Origin: Lineus longissimus
Lineage: Eukaryota > Nemertea > Pilidiophora > Heteronemertea > Lineidae
DNA: 64,000 bases
Reading direction: 5' to 3'
Assembly: GCF_910592395.1 (NCBI RefSeq)
Contig: NC_088314.1
Location: 5,704,001-5,768,000 of the forward strand
Of this stretch, positions 24,260 through 37,664 are shown piece after piece. Every line of letters starts with the position of its first letter. Within the stretch, counting starts at the first letter, position 1. The notes under the pieces were generated by a model. It made no database searches, was not told the origin of the DNA, and saw only the letters and a list, made by a program, of their open reading frames with translations. A program made the position numbers and the translations under genes.

Positions 24260-27200
24260 ATGGCAAACGTCTTTGGGTACCAGAACCGAGAGGTAGTTAG
24301 GGTAAAAGTCAAAGTAAGAAATGTATACTTTTGGTCTTAATTTTGGTAAATTTGAGCCCCTTTCTTCACTGAAATTCTGATAAAAAGTGACAGTCACACT
24401 ACAGTGTCTGTCTGTCTGTCAGTGGAGAGAAATGTAAAAGAATGTTTGTGTACATTTCCTTATGCATCCAAAAAGGAAGAACTCCCTGCTCTAATATGGA
24501 ACCAGATAGACTGTTATGAGATTGAGCCAGGTCATTCGTTCTCTAGGCGTTTCAACAACAGCTGTTAACATTCCATGATTAACATACATCAGTCATGAAT
24601 GCATTTTTACACAACACTCATCATGATCTGGTAGATATATGAAAGTTGAAATTCAAAATGCATTTCTCTTATTTTCCAGAAGTGTGACGGCCTCATACAG
24701 CCAGAGTATAAGAAGTTCAGCATCGATCCGCAGATTACATCTCATGAAGTTCTTCAGACTCTCCTGTTGAGAGCATTTGAGATCAAGGGGTAAGAACATT
24801 TACAGTGAAGTTCACTTAAGCTGCCATGCCATGCTGTTGATTACCGTAAACTGTACGTGAAATATTCATGCCTTTTGAGATTCGCAAAAATTTGTGTCCC
24901 TGCAGTGTTTTCACTTTCAGTAAATCAATATGATTTGTGTACTGTGGCAGCAGTGGACAAATATGACTGGTTGCACTTTACAGCCTGAATTTAATGCATG
25001 CTATCATCACCCATCGTACAGTGTAGAAAGGTTTTCAGTAGCTCTCAACCAAGTGCATGTATATGAATGGGTCATGATTGAACTGGTGGTTTTGCATTTT
25101 AGCATGCAACTGGTACATGTATTATTACACGTAAACAATAGTTGGCATTTCCTCGAAATGAACAATTGAATACTTCTAATTGGGAAGTATAAAATGTGTC
25201 TAGAATTATGGTCCCTATGATTAGGAAGCTCCTGAGTCTGGACCGATATGGTAAACAATCATTTGGCAATGCTACGTATCATGTATCCTCTGGCTGAAAG
25301 GATACAGTATGTTTTATAATGCATCATGATGTGGTTACTTTACTGTTTCTTTTGTGTTATGACTGGGTATTATGATTTGCCTTCAATGTCCTGTAAAATT
25401 TGTGGCCTGTAAGATTTGGGATAACATTGAAATGACATGAATGAGGTATGATGTTGTTTCTGCCTGTTCTCAACAGATGTCACAACCGTCCTGAGAATGA
25501 AGTTATTTTCATTCATCTGGACCTGGCTCTTGTGCTGAGCCATGCTAAGCAAAGATGGTTGATCTTCCCGGCTGCCTTATCCTTTTTCACTCCAACTGAC
25601 ATGACTGACAGGTCACTCTCAACTTTCGTCAGTTCTTGGCCTTCTCATCCCCACAGGTTTTCCTGAGCTCTATGGACCATGCATGATTTGCCCCTGTGTC
25701 TTGTGGATGGCAATGCTCTTTGACCTCTACTGATCACGTTTTCTGAGTATGATCAAATCCGTCATCTGATTTTGAATATCAGTTTGTTGGGACAGCTCTA
25801 GCTTTCTCAAGTGGCATTATTGAGTGGTTCACCTGGATTATAATGACAGTTTGAAGTAAACAATGACTGTCATTGTTGATATAACATAACCTTGGGTCAT
25901 TGTTTGGGCAACAACTGGGCTTGCCTTATTGCTTTTCTAAGAGTGTCTAAAAGTTAAGAGCAATAATCTACAAATATTTATGTGACCTTTCTAATTAATA
26001 TAACACCGAGTGCACTAAAGTTTGTTAAAAAGGAGGTTTGCCCTTGCTTGATGCATGCCTTTTTGTCTATGCTAAAATTTGTCTTAAAAAAACTGCCAAT
26101 CGATAACGCTTTGAATCTTTTGCAATGAGTAGGGGAACCTTTGTACCCGGGCAGCCTTAACATAGAGTATTGCCTTGGCCATCACAACAGTCAGCTCTAT
26201 CACAGCCCCTTCATCTTCATGATTTGATCCTCTGTGTCAAAATATCTCAGGTCATTTCAAACAAAAATACTACAGTAAGATTTTGGTCGTTTCATTAAAA
26301 ATGAAGTCACGTTCCCAACTTTGAAGATCTGAATCAAACCTCTCATGACCTGACAGCAAAGAGAACTTAGATTATTGACCTGGTCCTTACAATGTAGTCT
26401 AGTATTATAGTTAAACCATGGATGCATTTTATAATAAAGTTGGGTGCACAGATGGTGGGAATGGAATGAAAAGTGCCGTGTGGATAAACAACACCCAGTG
26501 GGATCATGCAAATTTATTGGCCATTTCTACATCCAGTACTACTACATTTATTAACTTTTGATGAACTTTGAGCGTGTGTTTTCAAATAGTTTTCCAGCTT
26601 CATGGATGTTTGATTCCCAAAATGGTTGGTCGAATGTTGTCTCGTGTGAAAACACTGCCACTGGATGTGGAATATTCATTGGTTTGGATTGTGCAACTTT
26701 GTTTCAAGTGAAGAGCTCTGTAGAAATATGGATAATGTGTCTCAATTAAGACATGTAAGAATTGGAATGGATTGAATTTAAAAACGTCGAGTTGCCTTGA
26801 GTGGAATAATAACCACAGGTTTTTTGATTGCCTGTCCTCTTTCCTGCGCATTGAGCTATTGATGTTCCCTGTTTTATCAGTCAATGTTCTAATTCATTCT
26901 GGTGTGTACGGGTCAATGATGGATTTTTGAGCGAGCTTGATCTATAAGCTTATTTGTCGGTATCAAAGATCAAGGATATTGTCAATGAAAATCCAACCAG
27001 ACACTATAAATTAGGTCCGTTGACAGCTCATATTGAAGTAAACATCCTGGATATACCGAAAAAATGTTCCTCAAGTTTCGCTTCCTGTTAACACATTTCT
27101 CAGGGTCATATGCTATAAGAGGGAATTAGGATTTTGTCGCCATTGTAGGCTCAGACCTCATTCCTGTAACATGAGCGAAAGGACTATACCCTTCTGCAAT

Positions 27201-30200
27201 TGTACAACTTGTTGACTCTGCTGCAACTCACCTAGTGCCGAATGTTAACTGTGGTCATCGACTTTTAGTTGGAAAATGTGACTAGTGGATGATGTGCACT
27301 GGCTCTTTCGGATACTTTTCACGGCGTGTTTTTATTGTATGATAATGCCAGCTTGATAGGAGAATCGCCAGAGACTAGAAACAGGGCAGTTTACCATTCG
27401 CCATGACATATTTCCATTTTTGAACCACAATTATTGGGAAGTATCTATAACAACATGTCATTTGGCATGTCGGGATTTGCTCTTGTTGCTCATTGACATT
27501 GCGGCACTGCTGCATTCTTGCAAAAACAAAAATCGATTCCAAGTCTCCGAGAGATGCTCTTGTGTGCCTAAAAATACTGTATTTTGTGAAGAAGAGTGCT
27601 TGGCGTTGATATTTACTCTTATATGTTTGCCAAAGTCGGTTGCTATCAAGATTCATTTAGCTGTTTGCATCTTTGGCCCATTTTAATTGTATGATTGAAT
27701 GGGGATGATACATGTGTGTGGAAACTGGTTTACTTCTTTCTGTTGTCTTTGTAAATAGTCAGTGTGATACATTGAGGATTTCTCTATACAGGCAATGTGA
27801 CATTTCACTTGAGGGAGTAATTACATGAATTATGTGTCACATGTTGTGATTCGGATGTGTCTTCTATTGTGAGGATTAGCAGAAAAACATTGTTTGCTGT
27901 CATATATTGGTAGTGTTTGTAAAGAGCACCAATAACTCCCGCTAGTCTGTTGGTGGTATCTTCATGACCTTTTGAGGGAGAAGGAGACTTATTCTCTAAT
28001 TTCTTTCATTCTAAATGTGGGGAAAAGTAAGTGTTATAGTCGAATAGAAATGTCTGTAAGCTGTCTTTGGTGCTGGTTCTCCTGAACGTGATATCATTTT
28101 TGCACAACAACACAATGGTGGTGCATATATGGATCTTTAGTAAGAATTTTTTAACCACCGACACATCGTCAGTCTGAGTATAGTTTTAAAAACTGATGGC
28201 ACAAAGTGAAAAGCATAAAGTATTCTCTTCATAACATATTACGAGTTTATGAACTGAGACATTTTCAGAACTGGAGTCCCGTAGTCATTTCTGGCGGCCT
28301 GTTGTAAATGGCAAGATATTCATCACAGTGTTTGGTGATCAGAGTACAATTGTAGTGATTGTTTCAATGCATTGATTACATTTCTTCTCGATGGTTTGAA
28401 GGACTGATGAGATACCAGTCACAGGACAACAAATCATCAGAAATTCAGTTGATATCCAAATGATTTCTCCGATACTTTCTTGCAAATTATTTTGATTAAT
28501 GAGACAGCTGAAGAAGGTCCAACCCAGTTCGGGAATGACAAGTGGATCTACTTCAGTCATATTTGCTCAAGACGACTGACCTGCAAAACTTATTCCACTG
28601 CCAGTGCACATTTCAAGGATATAACGATCACATAGTTTACTTCTGCTCTGCATGGACCTTTTGCTTGCTATATATTACTAATCTTTACCGTATGACATTT
28701 CTTCCTGGCGGTGACTCAGGCTATGAGTACTCAACCTATTTCAAAAAGTCACATGGAAGACCTTCGTGATAACGCCACCAAATCCTGTATGCTCATTCGA
28801 TGTGGCATTGGTCTTGTCATTTGGATTTATCAATGAAGCAATTCCTTTGGTTTTAAGAATGACTCTGTATCATGTGAAGAAGTCAATACTCTTACCTGCA
28901 GTGCTTGATTAATATCGTGTGACCTTGTCGTGTGACTAGGCTTTGATATCAACTAGGTGACAAGAATCAGATCTTATTAATAGTTCATTCATTCTATAAA
29001 AGGAAGGATTTTACTCTCTTGCGGAGTGGCTCTTTCACTAGGTTGTCAGCAACAGGATTAATTTGCTGTTATGATTCCAAAAAAGCTTAATGCTGTTATG
29101 ATTAAATACAGTCTTAAATGTCATATTTGGAACCGTTTATGATAATTGTTTTATGCCACCTAAATCTGTTGTGAGATCCAAAACATTTGAAGACTATATC
29201 AGTTTCTTTGCTGACCTCTGATACTCAGGTACTTAGAGAGTTCAGATTTTTGGAGACATTTTTGACAAAGTATTTAGACAAACTCGGATTACCCGTTAAG
29301 GACGGAAAGTTCATGTGAGATTCTTCACTCTTTTAAAGGATCTGTAGATAAAACATGTATCCTGACACGAAAATGAAGAAGAAGATGGGCGATAGTCCGC
29401 TCTCCAGCTGTGAGAAACTAATGGAAGACAGTCCATTGTCGAGCAGTGAAGACAGTCCATTGACGAGTTATGAGAAAATGGAGATAAGTCCAGTGTCAAG
29501 TTGTGAGTTTGCATTTGGGAACTATTTCTTCCTGTTGAGTAAGGAGGCAGCAAGTCACACCGATTATAACATGTAAGTTGGTCACGTTGTTAGCTCTTGT
29601 TCCCCTGTTGCTGAGAAGGGAAGTGTCGGTTGTTATAAATAGATAAGCTGTTCACACAAGCCTTCAAATGGTTGGGTTGTGTTACGAAATGAGATGAGAA
29701 TTCCATCAGTTTGGAGGGGAGAGGAGTTAAACCTATCCTGTGGACAATTAAAAGTTCTAACACATATATTCTGCATCTATAACCTAAATGATTTTTCAAA
29801 TGTGGCACACTGATATTGCCTGTACTGTAGAATCTTTGTATTTTGATACACTTGGGACTCACAATGTCGTCCTTAAATGGGAGGTTTCCTGATTATATTT
29901 ATAGAGTCAAAATGTATAAGCAATACCCAATGGTGACCAAAGTCAATGTCCCTAATAGAGTGGCTGTGGGTGTTCGCTGTTAGGGAGGTTCCACTCTATC
30001 ATTATAATATTAAAAATTTACGATGAAACTATGCCTGGTATGCCTTCTGCCCCTTGAGATTTAATAGATCAATCATTTTCCAACTATTCCTCATTTACTC
30101 TTAGTGTATACAGCATTAAAATGAATGACAGTGTTTATTGATTTTGACAGCAGCTGCTATTAGTATAATCATGCGAGTATTGGCTAATTGAATTGATCAA

Positions 30201-33200
30201 ACTCGGATAGGCTGTTAAACTTGATCACACAGGCCCATAACACATGGCCCAATGAATAAATTGTTTGTGTTTTGATACTGAAACTCGAGGCTGAATGATT
30301 TGCAAAAAGTCAGAATCTGCTTCTTCTTATATTATACCAGTATTGATATAAAAGAAGTTGAGTATCCAGTTGTACTCGGGTTCAATGGAACTATTTGAGT
30401 TGAAAAGTTTGTGGTGTGTAGGGAGCAGCGTGATCTGAAGTAGAGTTCAACTTAGTCTCTGAGTGCATTTCTTCTCGTTCTGTTGCAGGGATTTCATAAA
30501 AGATGGCAGAGGATATGATTATGACATGTCCCTCTTGTCAGATGCCGACCATTTTTGGCAAGTTCAGACTTTGCTAAAATAGGACTGGATTGTTTTATCC
30601 TTATTTTCAAATACCCAAGTTTGGTGTTTGCTCTAAACTGATGTTCCTTTTACCCTTGACGTGCTTGAGGTTCCTGGCAGGGTTTAGAAGTTCTAGCACA
30701 ATCTAAATTTTGTTCTGTTCATCGAGTATGCATTGCAGCCATTTGAATTTGGAACTTTCTGTGTAGCACCTTTTCTGATACATGTTTTTGCATGTTGTAT
30801 GTCCCTTTCTTGATGTGGCATTCAGGGTTTCAGAGGCCTCTCTTTCTTGCATGCAAGGTTTGGAATGGTTTAACCTTTGCTAAATGGTTAACTATTGTGT
30901 TGTTTCAGCATGGTAGGGGAACCTCGGGTCAGAATGAATTAAGAGGGCCTAGCCATGTCCAATGTATGCTTCTTTTCTTTACAATTTTTCAAATTTTAAA
31001 ACATCACAAAGTTTTCAAACCATGTGTCTCTTTGTAACTGAGACTCCACTGAGGGCATGGATATTAGCCATTATCATTTGCATACATGTCATGGGCAGGC
31101 CCAATTTGGTGTTGGAACCTTTCTAATCTCTGGCTGCAGTAAATATATTTTCATGTTCTTATTACAATTTGTTCTGCTGTTCTTGTCATTCTAGGAATTT
31201 TACCATCAGTTACCTGTCCAAAGATGACCATGGGCGTGAAGTCTACACATCCCTTTTGTCAGACTGGGACCTCGATGCAGCGTTCCTCAGCGCTTCTGAT
31301 CCATGTTTGAGACTCAAGGTCGATCTAAAACCGTTTGAAGAAGGTGTGTATCAAATGTGACATTGGGAAAAATCCCTACTTTATCTTGAATATTTCCGTC
31401 AATGATCATGAATTGCTCTTTTAGAGCACGTGCACACTGCTGTGAACCCCTTTATTTTTGCGACCCTGAATGTTGGTGAAAAAATGCAGATTTTACTACC
31501 ATTACCATTGATTTCTTCGAAAACTTTAACTCTCAAATTGTTGCACCATAGCATTTTGACCCCTTATCCCGGTCAAACCCTGCCGCGAAATATTAAGCTC
31601 GTGAAAATAAAGTGATTTACAGAACTCAGATGTGTGCCACGCTTTGTGTTGCTCATGTTGAAATGCATGACAAATTTTTTGTCCTGACAAGCTGCAACGT
31701 AGATACTCCCAGTATATTTGTATTAGCAATGTTCCTAGCGCTGCATACTGCATGGATGCAATCATTTTTTATAGAAAATGCTTTGCTGATGTATTATAGG
31801 TTGGTACCATACAGAGATGAGTGGTCTATGTTGTCAAACAGACATAATCGTTATTTATTGCGCTACGTCATCTGAATGCTATGGGTTTTTTACTGTGATG
31901 GTCGCAAATGTAAGCAGTGGGAAAAGCAAGAATAACCTTGTTTAATATGCCTAGACCTCAAACTTGAAAAGTGTACACATGACATTGGTTAACAAGGTCT
32001 GATAGCATTACATTGGAGAAAAAAATTATTGAGAATTGTACCGTGGTACGATTTTTTTTAAAAACCAAAAAATTTGTTTAAAAGTTTGACTGATCACCTC
32101 ATTTTGAACAGGGTGCATAGCATCCTGCCTCTGATGGCACTCTTCAGTTGAACAGTCCTTAAATCTTTCTTCATGATCCTTTCATAATGTTGCAGGTTTA
32201 GATGATTGGGATATCATCGGACAAAAGGACATTCCGCACCCCAAGGTGGCCAAAGATGAGAAGGTTGCTGCCTCCTTCCTTGGCAGTTTGACAGATACCA
32301 TATCGAGCCAGATTGGGAAGACAGTGTCCACTGTACAGAGAGCTGTAGGTTAGTATGTAATAAACTTGATGAATCGATCTACAGGCTTACTGAATAAGAT
32401 TGTCTCCAACCGGCTGAAAGACAGGAGCCTGAGGCTGTGTGTGGGATGCCAGGTGAACCTCTAGCAATGGCACTTTGGTACAGAAATGGAGAAGAATGAT
32501 ATGATGAATGTGATGGTAAAACACCCGTAGCTACATGTAACACTTCTATGATCTATCATGTGTAATTTTTTAAGGCGTAGCGTTGTATACTAGTCCTGGA
32601 GGACCCCTGGCAATAAGTCCTATCTTGAGCTCTACCCTACATTAGATTGATATATTTACCTTGCTTCAGGTTTGAAAACAATCGATGATGAAATCTACAA
32701 GCCAGTGAAGTCCCCGATGACGGACCAAGAGTTCCACAGCTACTTGGATACAGAGGGCAGGCTGGTACGACCGCACGAATTCCGGCTCAGTATCTATAAA
32801 GGCGGAGTGGAGAACTCGCTACGGCGTGTTGTCTGGCGTCATATTCTGAATGTATACCCTGAAGGTTTAACAGGACAGGAGAGGTTCGCATTCCTGAAGG
32901 CAAAATCTGAGGAATATTATAACATGAGAGATGAGTGGATCGAACAGTTTCAAAATAATTCTTGTTCAGAGGAAGTGAAGTTTGTGGCAAATATGGTGAA
33001 GAAAGACGTCCTGCGGACTGATCGAACTCATCGGTTTTATGCTGGGTCTGATGATAATAAGAATGTTTTAATGCTGTTTAATATTCTTGTGACATATGCA
33101 CTGACACACCCGAGTGTCTCCTATTGCCAAGGAATGAGTGACATTGCATCGCCTATTTTGGTCATCCAAAAGGACGAGGCACAAGCTTACATTTGTTTCT

Positions 33201-34924
33201 GTGCAATCATGCGACGACTGAAAGCAAATTTTCAACTCGATGGTACGGTTATGTCAGTGAAGTTTCAACACTTGTCGGAACTATTACAGCATCAGGACCC
33301 TGACTTCTATAACTACTTGAAAAACCAGGGTGCTGATGATCTCTTGTTTACTTATCGATGGTTGTTATTGGAATTGAAACGAGAATTCCCATTTGATGAC
33401 ACATTGTTCATGTTAGAGGTCCTTTGGAGTTCATTGCCACCAGATCCACCAGATTCCGACCTTGATCTCGTGGAGAAGGCAATCTCACTCAGAAATCTGG
33501 TTCAGCTGCCAAAGTCTCCAGGGTGCCAGTTACAGAGACAGAGCAGCGTGTACCTACGCCTGCGGCACTTACGGCGGCAAGCAACCAGTCCAGTCTCTAA
33601 AGAACCTCCAGATATAATTGTAGAGGAGTCGGGAATGCAATCAGAGTTAGTGCATGAGACGGAGAAGAACGGAACGTCCCCGGTTGTGAGTCTGAACGGT
33701 TCCCATGACGCCATCACTCCAATGGATGAGGAAAAATTCTTGGAAGAATCTCATGAATATTTGGCATTCCAGGACTCAGTGACAACGTCTCTGCTGGCAA
33801 AGTCCTCAAGTATTGACCAGTCACTGAAAAATAGTAATTCTTCGCGGTTGTCACGACAATCTGCTGTTGATACAGAATCTGCAGAACATTCCATTAGCAA
33901 ACATCGTTCATCTCCAAGTCGACCCAAACCAATGTCACCTCCAAGATCTTCTAATCGCTCTTCCCCTGCCAAATTTATACATAAACTAGTCAAGCGAGCA
34001 TCTAGTATGTCTTCCCCTACCTCACCTGAAAGGGTGGCATCGCCCCCACAGGTTAAACCCCGTACGAAATCTCTAACAAGAGCCGAATCTGATGATAAAG
34101 CTTACAGAAACTCCCCCACAAAGACAGCTCCAACACGTCCCCAGAAAATTTCTGCTTCTGTTGAATCAGCAACAATGTTTCCAAGGTCAGACGAGAGTTC
34201 TCCAAGGAGAACCTCACCCAGTCAACAAGGGGGTATATGTACTTGTAAAAACAAGCTGAATGCTTCTGGGCGGAGTGCTCTGGCTAGTCCCCAAGGCCAA
34301 CACTGTTCAACAAGTTCCATGGCGTCAAGTTCCCCTATTAGAATCCCCCAGGGGTCAAGGTCGGTATCTGATTGTCAGAATGGCAATGGTCAGAATGGTT
34401 CTGCAGAAGGTAAGGTTAGATCAGAGTGCAAACAGCAAGTCTGCACGTGTTCTAAAAACCCACAAAACAGTCCTGAAAAAAAGACAAAGGTCAGACCGTC
34501 AAACATTGATATCCCAGACGCTGCGTCAAATTTCTGTCAACCTGGTGATAAGAAAACTGAAAAAACTGGGGAGGGAGGGAAAACAGATACGAATTCAAAT
34601 TCAGGTTCGGGTCATCCTTCAATAGATTTCATCAAGGTCAAGGACAGATTACCAAAACTGCCATCACCTGATGAGTTCGGTAACGGGAACCCTTTCTTGA
34701 TGTTCTTGAGTATCACCCTCTTGTTGCAACACCGAGACCACATCATGCGCAATAACCTTGACTATAATGATCTGGCGATGCATTTTGATAAGATGGCACG
34801 TAAGCACAATGTGTGGCGGGTGTTGCATCAGGCTCAGTCGCTGTATGCGGTCTATCTTAAAGCTCAGCAAACCAAAATGGAGGAGAGAGATGATGCCGGC
34901 TCAGATTATGATGTCAGTGTGTAA
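24260..34924 (+). CDS. TBC1D25: TBC1D25 (OATL1-like) Rab GTPase-activating protein
   Basis: Five coding exons: 24260-24313, 24680-24789, 31195-31343, 32196-32348 and 32670-34924, encoding 906 residues (human about 688). The start MANVFGYQNREVVRVKVK|KCDG matches the human EVVRVRVKKCE segment, which fixes exon 1. Exons 1-3 form the PB1-like N-terminal domain (FSIDPQITSHEVLQTLLLRA, SLLSDWDLDAAF). Exon 4 carries DDWDII, the ATG8/LC3-interacting motif known in human TBC1D25. Exon 5 holds the TBC domain with the arginine finger (KKDVLRTDRTHRFY) and glutamine finger (SYCQGMSD), so it should be catalytically active; the human protein acts on RAB33B in autophagy. A Ser/Pro-rich disordered insert of roughly 350 residues (from about VEKAISL to DFIKVKDRLP) splits off the last TBC helix region (PFLMFLSITLLLQHRDHIM), as in relatives but longer. 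The 3' UTR runs to AATAAA at 36925-36930. Confidence 0.95.
29355..30582 (+). other. Two exon-like segments inside TBC1D25 intron 2
   Basis: Segment alpha (ATG 29355 to donor after 29572, AT|GTAAGT) encodes a serine-rich peptide with four imperfect DSPLSSxE repeats. Segment beta (acceptor TTGTTGCAG, 30489-30582) follows in the same phase and ends in a stop. Beta reads DFIKDGRGYDYDMSLLSDAD, which resembles TBC1D25 exon 3 (SKDDHGREVYTSLLSDWD), and it could also join exon 2 directly in phase 2. These may be a nested small transcript, an alternative truncating exon, or relics of exon duplication. No transcript evidence is available. Confidence 0.35.
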
Positions 34925-36950
34925 GTTTTGATTGTTAGGTGAGGGCTAAGGCATGTGCCAAATATAATGTGTTTATCATATTTTAAGTGAAATCTCTCCA
35001 AACCCTACAGCTGCTGGTGTATAATTTAGGATTGTGTGATGTAAAAATTCCAAATTGTTGTGTATGCTTGAGATTCAAAAAAAATTGCTAGAGGAGATAG
35101 AATTTCTTTTGAGGCCATAAACTTAATTACCAAGGTTAGAGAATAGAAGGTTAGATTCATCTTGCAAATGTGATCTTTTCTGGGGAACAGTTCTTCATGT
35201 ATGTTTGGTCTCTTGGGAGGTTCTTAAATCTCAACAGTAAGGGGTTAGAGAAAGACTCTTGGATCATAGCTGTTCTGGTTGGAATTGCCGATATTGTTCT
35301 GCATAAGGCCACTGGGAAGAAATAATTCTTGCTCTATCAGTGAAGGGTAAAACTTTGCTGCTTGGTCATAGTTTTAACTTCCAAAACTGATGTGCAGTGT
35401 GGATGTTTGCCTTGCAATCTTTATGAAAACAGTGGTTGAACCTAGTGTGCCCAACTTTGCACAATAGCTAAAGGATCATATATTCAATGAAACGATTGTA
35501 AATAGAGTAAATATTTAAAAAACCAGTGTTAATTGTAGTTGTACAACAGGCAAGTGCCGCAGTAGTCTTCTGCACATATCAAACTGATTCTGGGGTCAGT
35601 GTTGATATTGATTGTAAATATTTCCTTCTTTATGTATTAATGTGAGTGCGCATTTGAAGTTGTTTTCGTGGAAATTCTAGTGATTAATATTTTTTCTGTG
35701 ATAATATGAGGAGGGGGATGAAATCGTGTTAAAACATTCTGCTGGTTTGCAATGTTCAATTCAGAAGACTTTTAATGTTCACCCTAGTGACTATGTTTCA
35801 CTTAGTTGTATTCTTTTTTTTAATGAGTTACTTCTGTTTCTGTTGGTGCTCAATTGTCCTGTTAGACCAGGCTTAAGCTATTACTTGCCCTCTCCTATGA
35901 GAAATATAAGGAAACTGTATTGTCTTAGCCTGGTTAAGGAAACTATGTTCTTTTTGAGAAACCACAGTACCTTGGAAATATTCGCATAAATAGTAATTGC
36001 ATGACAAGCATGTGGGATATTGGTGTTGGGTAGTTTAAATTACATGTAAGTTTTCACAAAAGTGAACTTTTTGGGACTGTAGTTTCACATGGGCTGGTTG
36101 TGCCGTGTAACAGTATACCATGTTCTAGATGTGGTTATCGTGAGTCAATGTATGGGGAAAGAAATTCTTCACATTCCGTTTTCTTTGGCAGCTTTCAGTC
36201 AAGTTTCAAGTCTGACTTTTTTCCATGTTTTTTGTTATTTCCTTATATTTTGTTTGTTAATGTTATCGTTTTCTTACCAAGCAGAGATGTACAGAATCAA
36301 TGCTTGTTTTTATTCGTCTAGTCTCTGACCATGACCTAGTCCTGTTTCTTCCCTGGCCAAAATAGCACAGAGCTGACTACTTCGTGTATTTCGGAACAAG
36401 TACCTCTACATGCAGAGTCCCTGGAAAAAACTACACAGCCATATCAATGAATTTCGGCAGTTCAAAATATCGCTCCAATATGACGTATCTGCATGTTTTT
36501 TTACAGATGATGTACTGGCTTTTGTATAGCAGCATTATGAATGGCTTTTCTTACTGGAGCAGGCTTTTTTATGTGCTGAAAGTCACTAATATCCTTTCAC
36601 TTTGTGGGTTCTCTACTGTGTCACTGTAGCTAGGGTCAGCTCTTTTCTTCAGAGAAGTCTTTCTCTGTATTGTGATAGTGTTTGTTACTGTAGTCCCAAG
36701 AATTAACTGTAAATTGAAAATGTATTGTTTGTTCTTCTGTTCTTTCAGTAAATGTGAAATGTGAAAAGTGAACTCCTACATTTACCCGGCTTTGTCTAAC
36801 ACATATGAATGGAAGCATGGCTTTCAAACATTTGGACTGTTACAAATGAAAGGTGCTTTAGTGGCTGTACTTAAAAATGTAAAGAGGACGCATGATGCTA
36901 GTCTTGGGCTTATGGTGGTGATGAAATAAAAAGTGCTTTTAGAAATCTTG
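34925..36950 (+). other. 3' UTR of TBC1D25
   Basis: About 2 kb follow the stop codon before the first good poly(A) signal (AATAAA at 36925-36930). Overlapping open frames at 36089-36328 and 36100-36321 are T-rich and look fortuitous. Confidence 0.6.
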
Positions 36951-37169
36951 ACTCTATTTGTCCTTCATGATGATTCTTGGGACTTGTGAAGTTGATGCAA
37001 CATCATGGGTGTCTGAGAAGGCATGGTCAACTGATCTGAGATGAAATATACCAAGTAGAGGAACAGGACCACTTCGTTGTGAGGTGTGGTGGTCATTAGA
37101 CCATACAAGGAATTTTCTGCCTTTCCATTATCAATAAGTCACTCCCCAAATCCCCCACTTTCGGAAATC

Positions 37170-37664
37170 CTATCCTGTCGGTGTGTCAAATATAGAAATA
37201 CCTCCACCTCCCCACCCAGCGTCCAGCCTGTGCATTTGTGAAGATGGCTTCAGTTGTCGCACAGAATCAAATGATCCAACGGTGTCTGATTGCTCTCGGA
37301 GAAAGTGCATCTTGCCTCTTGGAGGTTTGGCATTGTACACATTACACTTAAGGCAGAAAGATAGATGCATGTTGCTGCACATTGGACTACACCTGGTTGC
37401 AAGAGAGCAAGCTCTAACTGGTATGGACTTGACTGTGTGTAGTACATACAGCTTGTCTTTTCGAGAGCTGAAGATCTTGCACGATCTGGTGATCATTGAT
37501 GCCAGATCAATTTCAAGTGTCTCCATCTTTTGGGAAAATCTCAATAGTTGGTGAAGTTGTTGAATGACACCAGAAACACAGCCAAACTTCACTACATACA
37601 ACTTCTCACTGGATGCTGGCCAAGGAAGGCCCAGGGTCCTATGGGTACAGAAGTAGAAGTACAT
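37170..37664 (-). other. Unassigned ORF between convergent genes
   Basis: A 164-residue minus-strand frame lies in the roughly 0.9-kb gap between the ends of TBC1D25 (+) and the PIERCE1-like gene (-). The opposite strand is also open (37183-37554, 123 residues). Neither product has a domain I recognise. The minus frame is Cys- and Ser-rich and has no signal peptide. It may be chance in a locally GC-richer stretch, or a lineage-specific gene. Confidence 0.2.
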
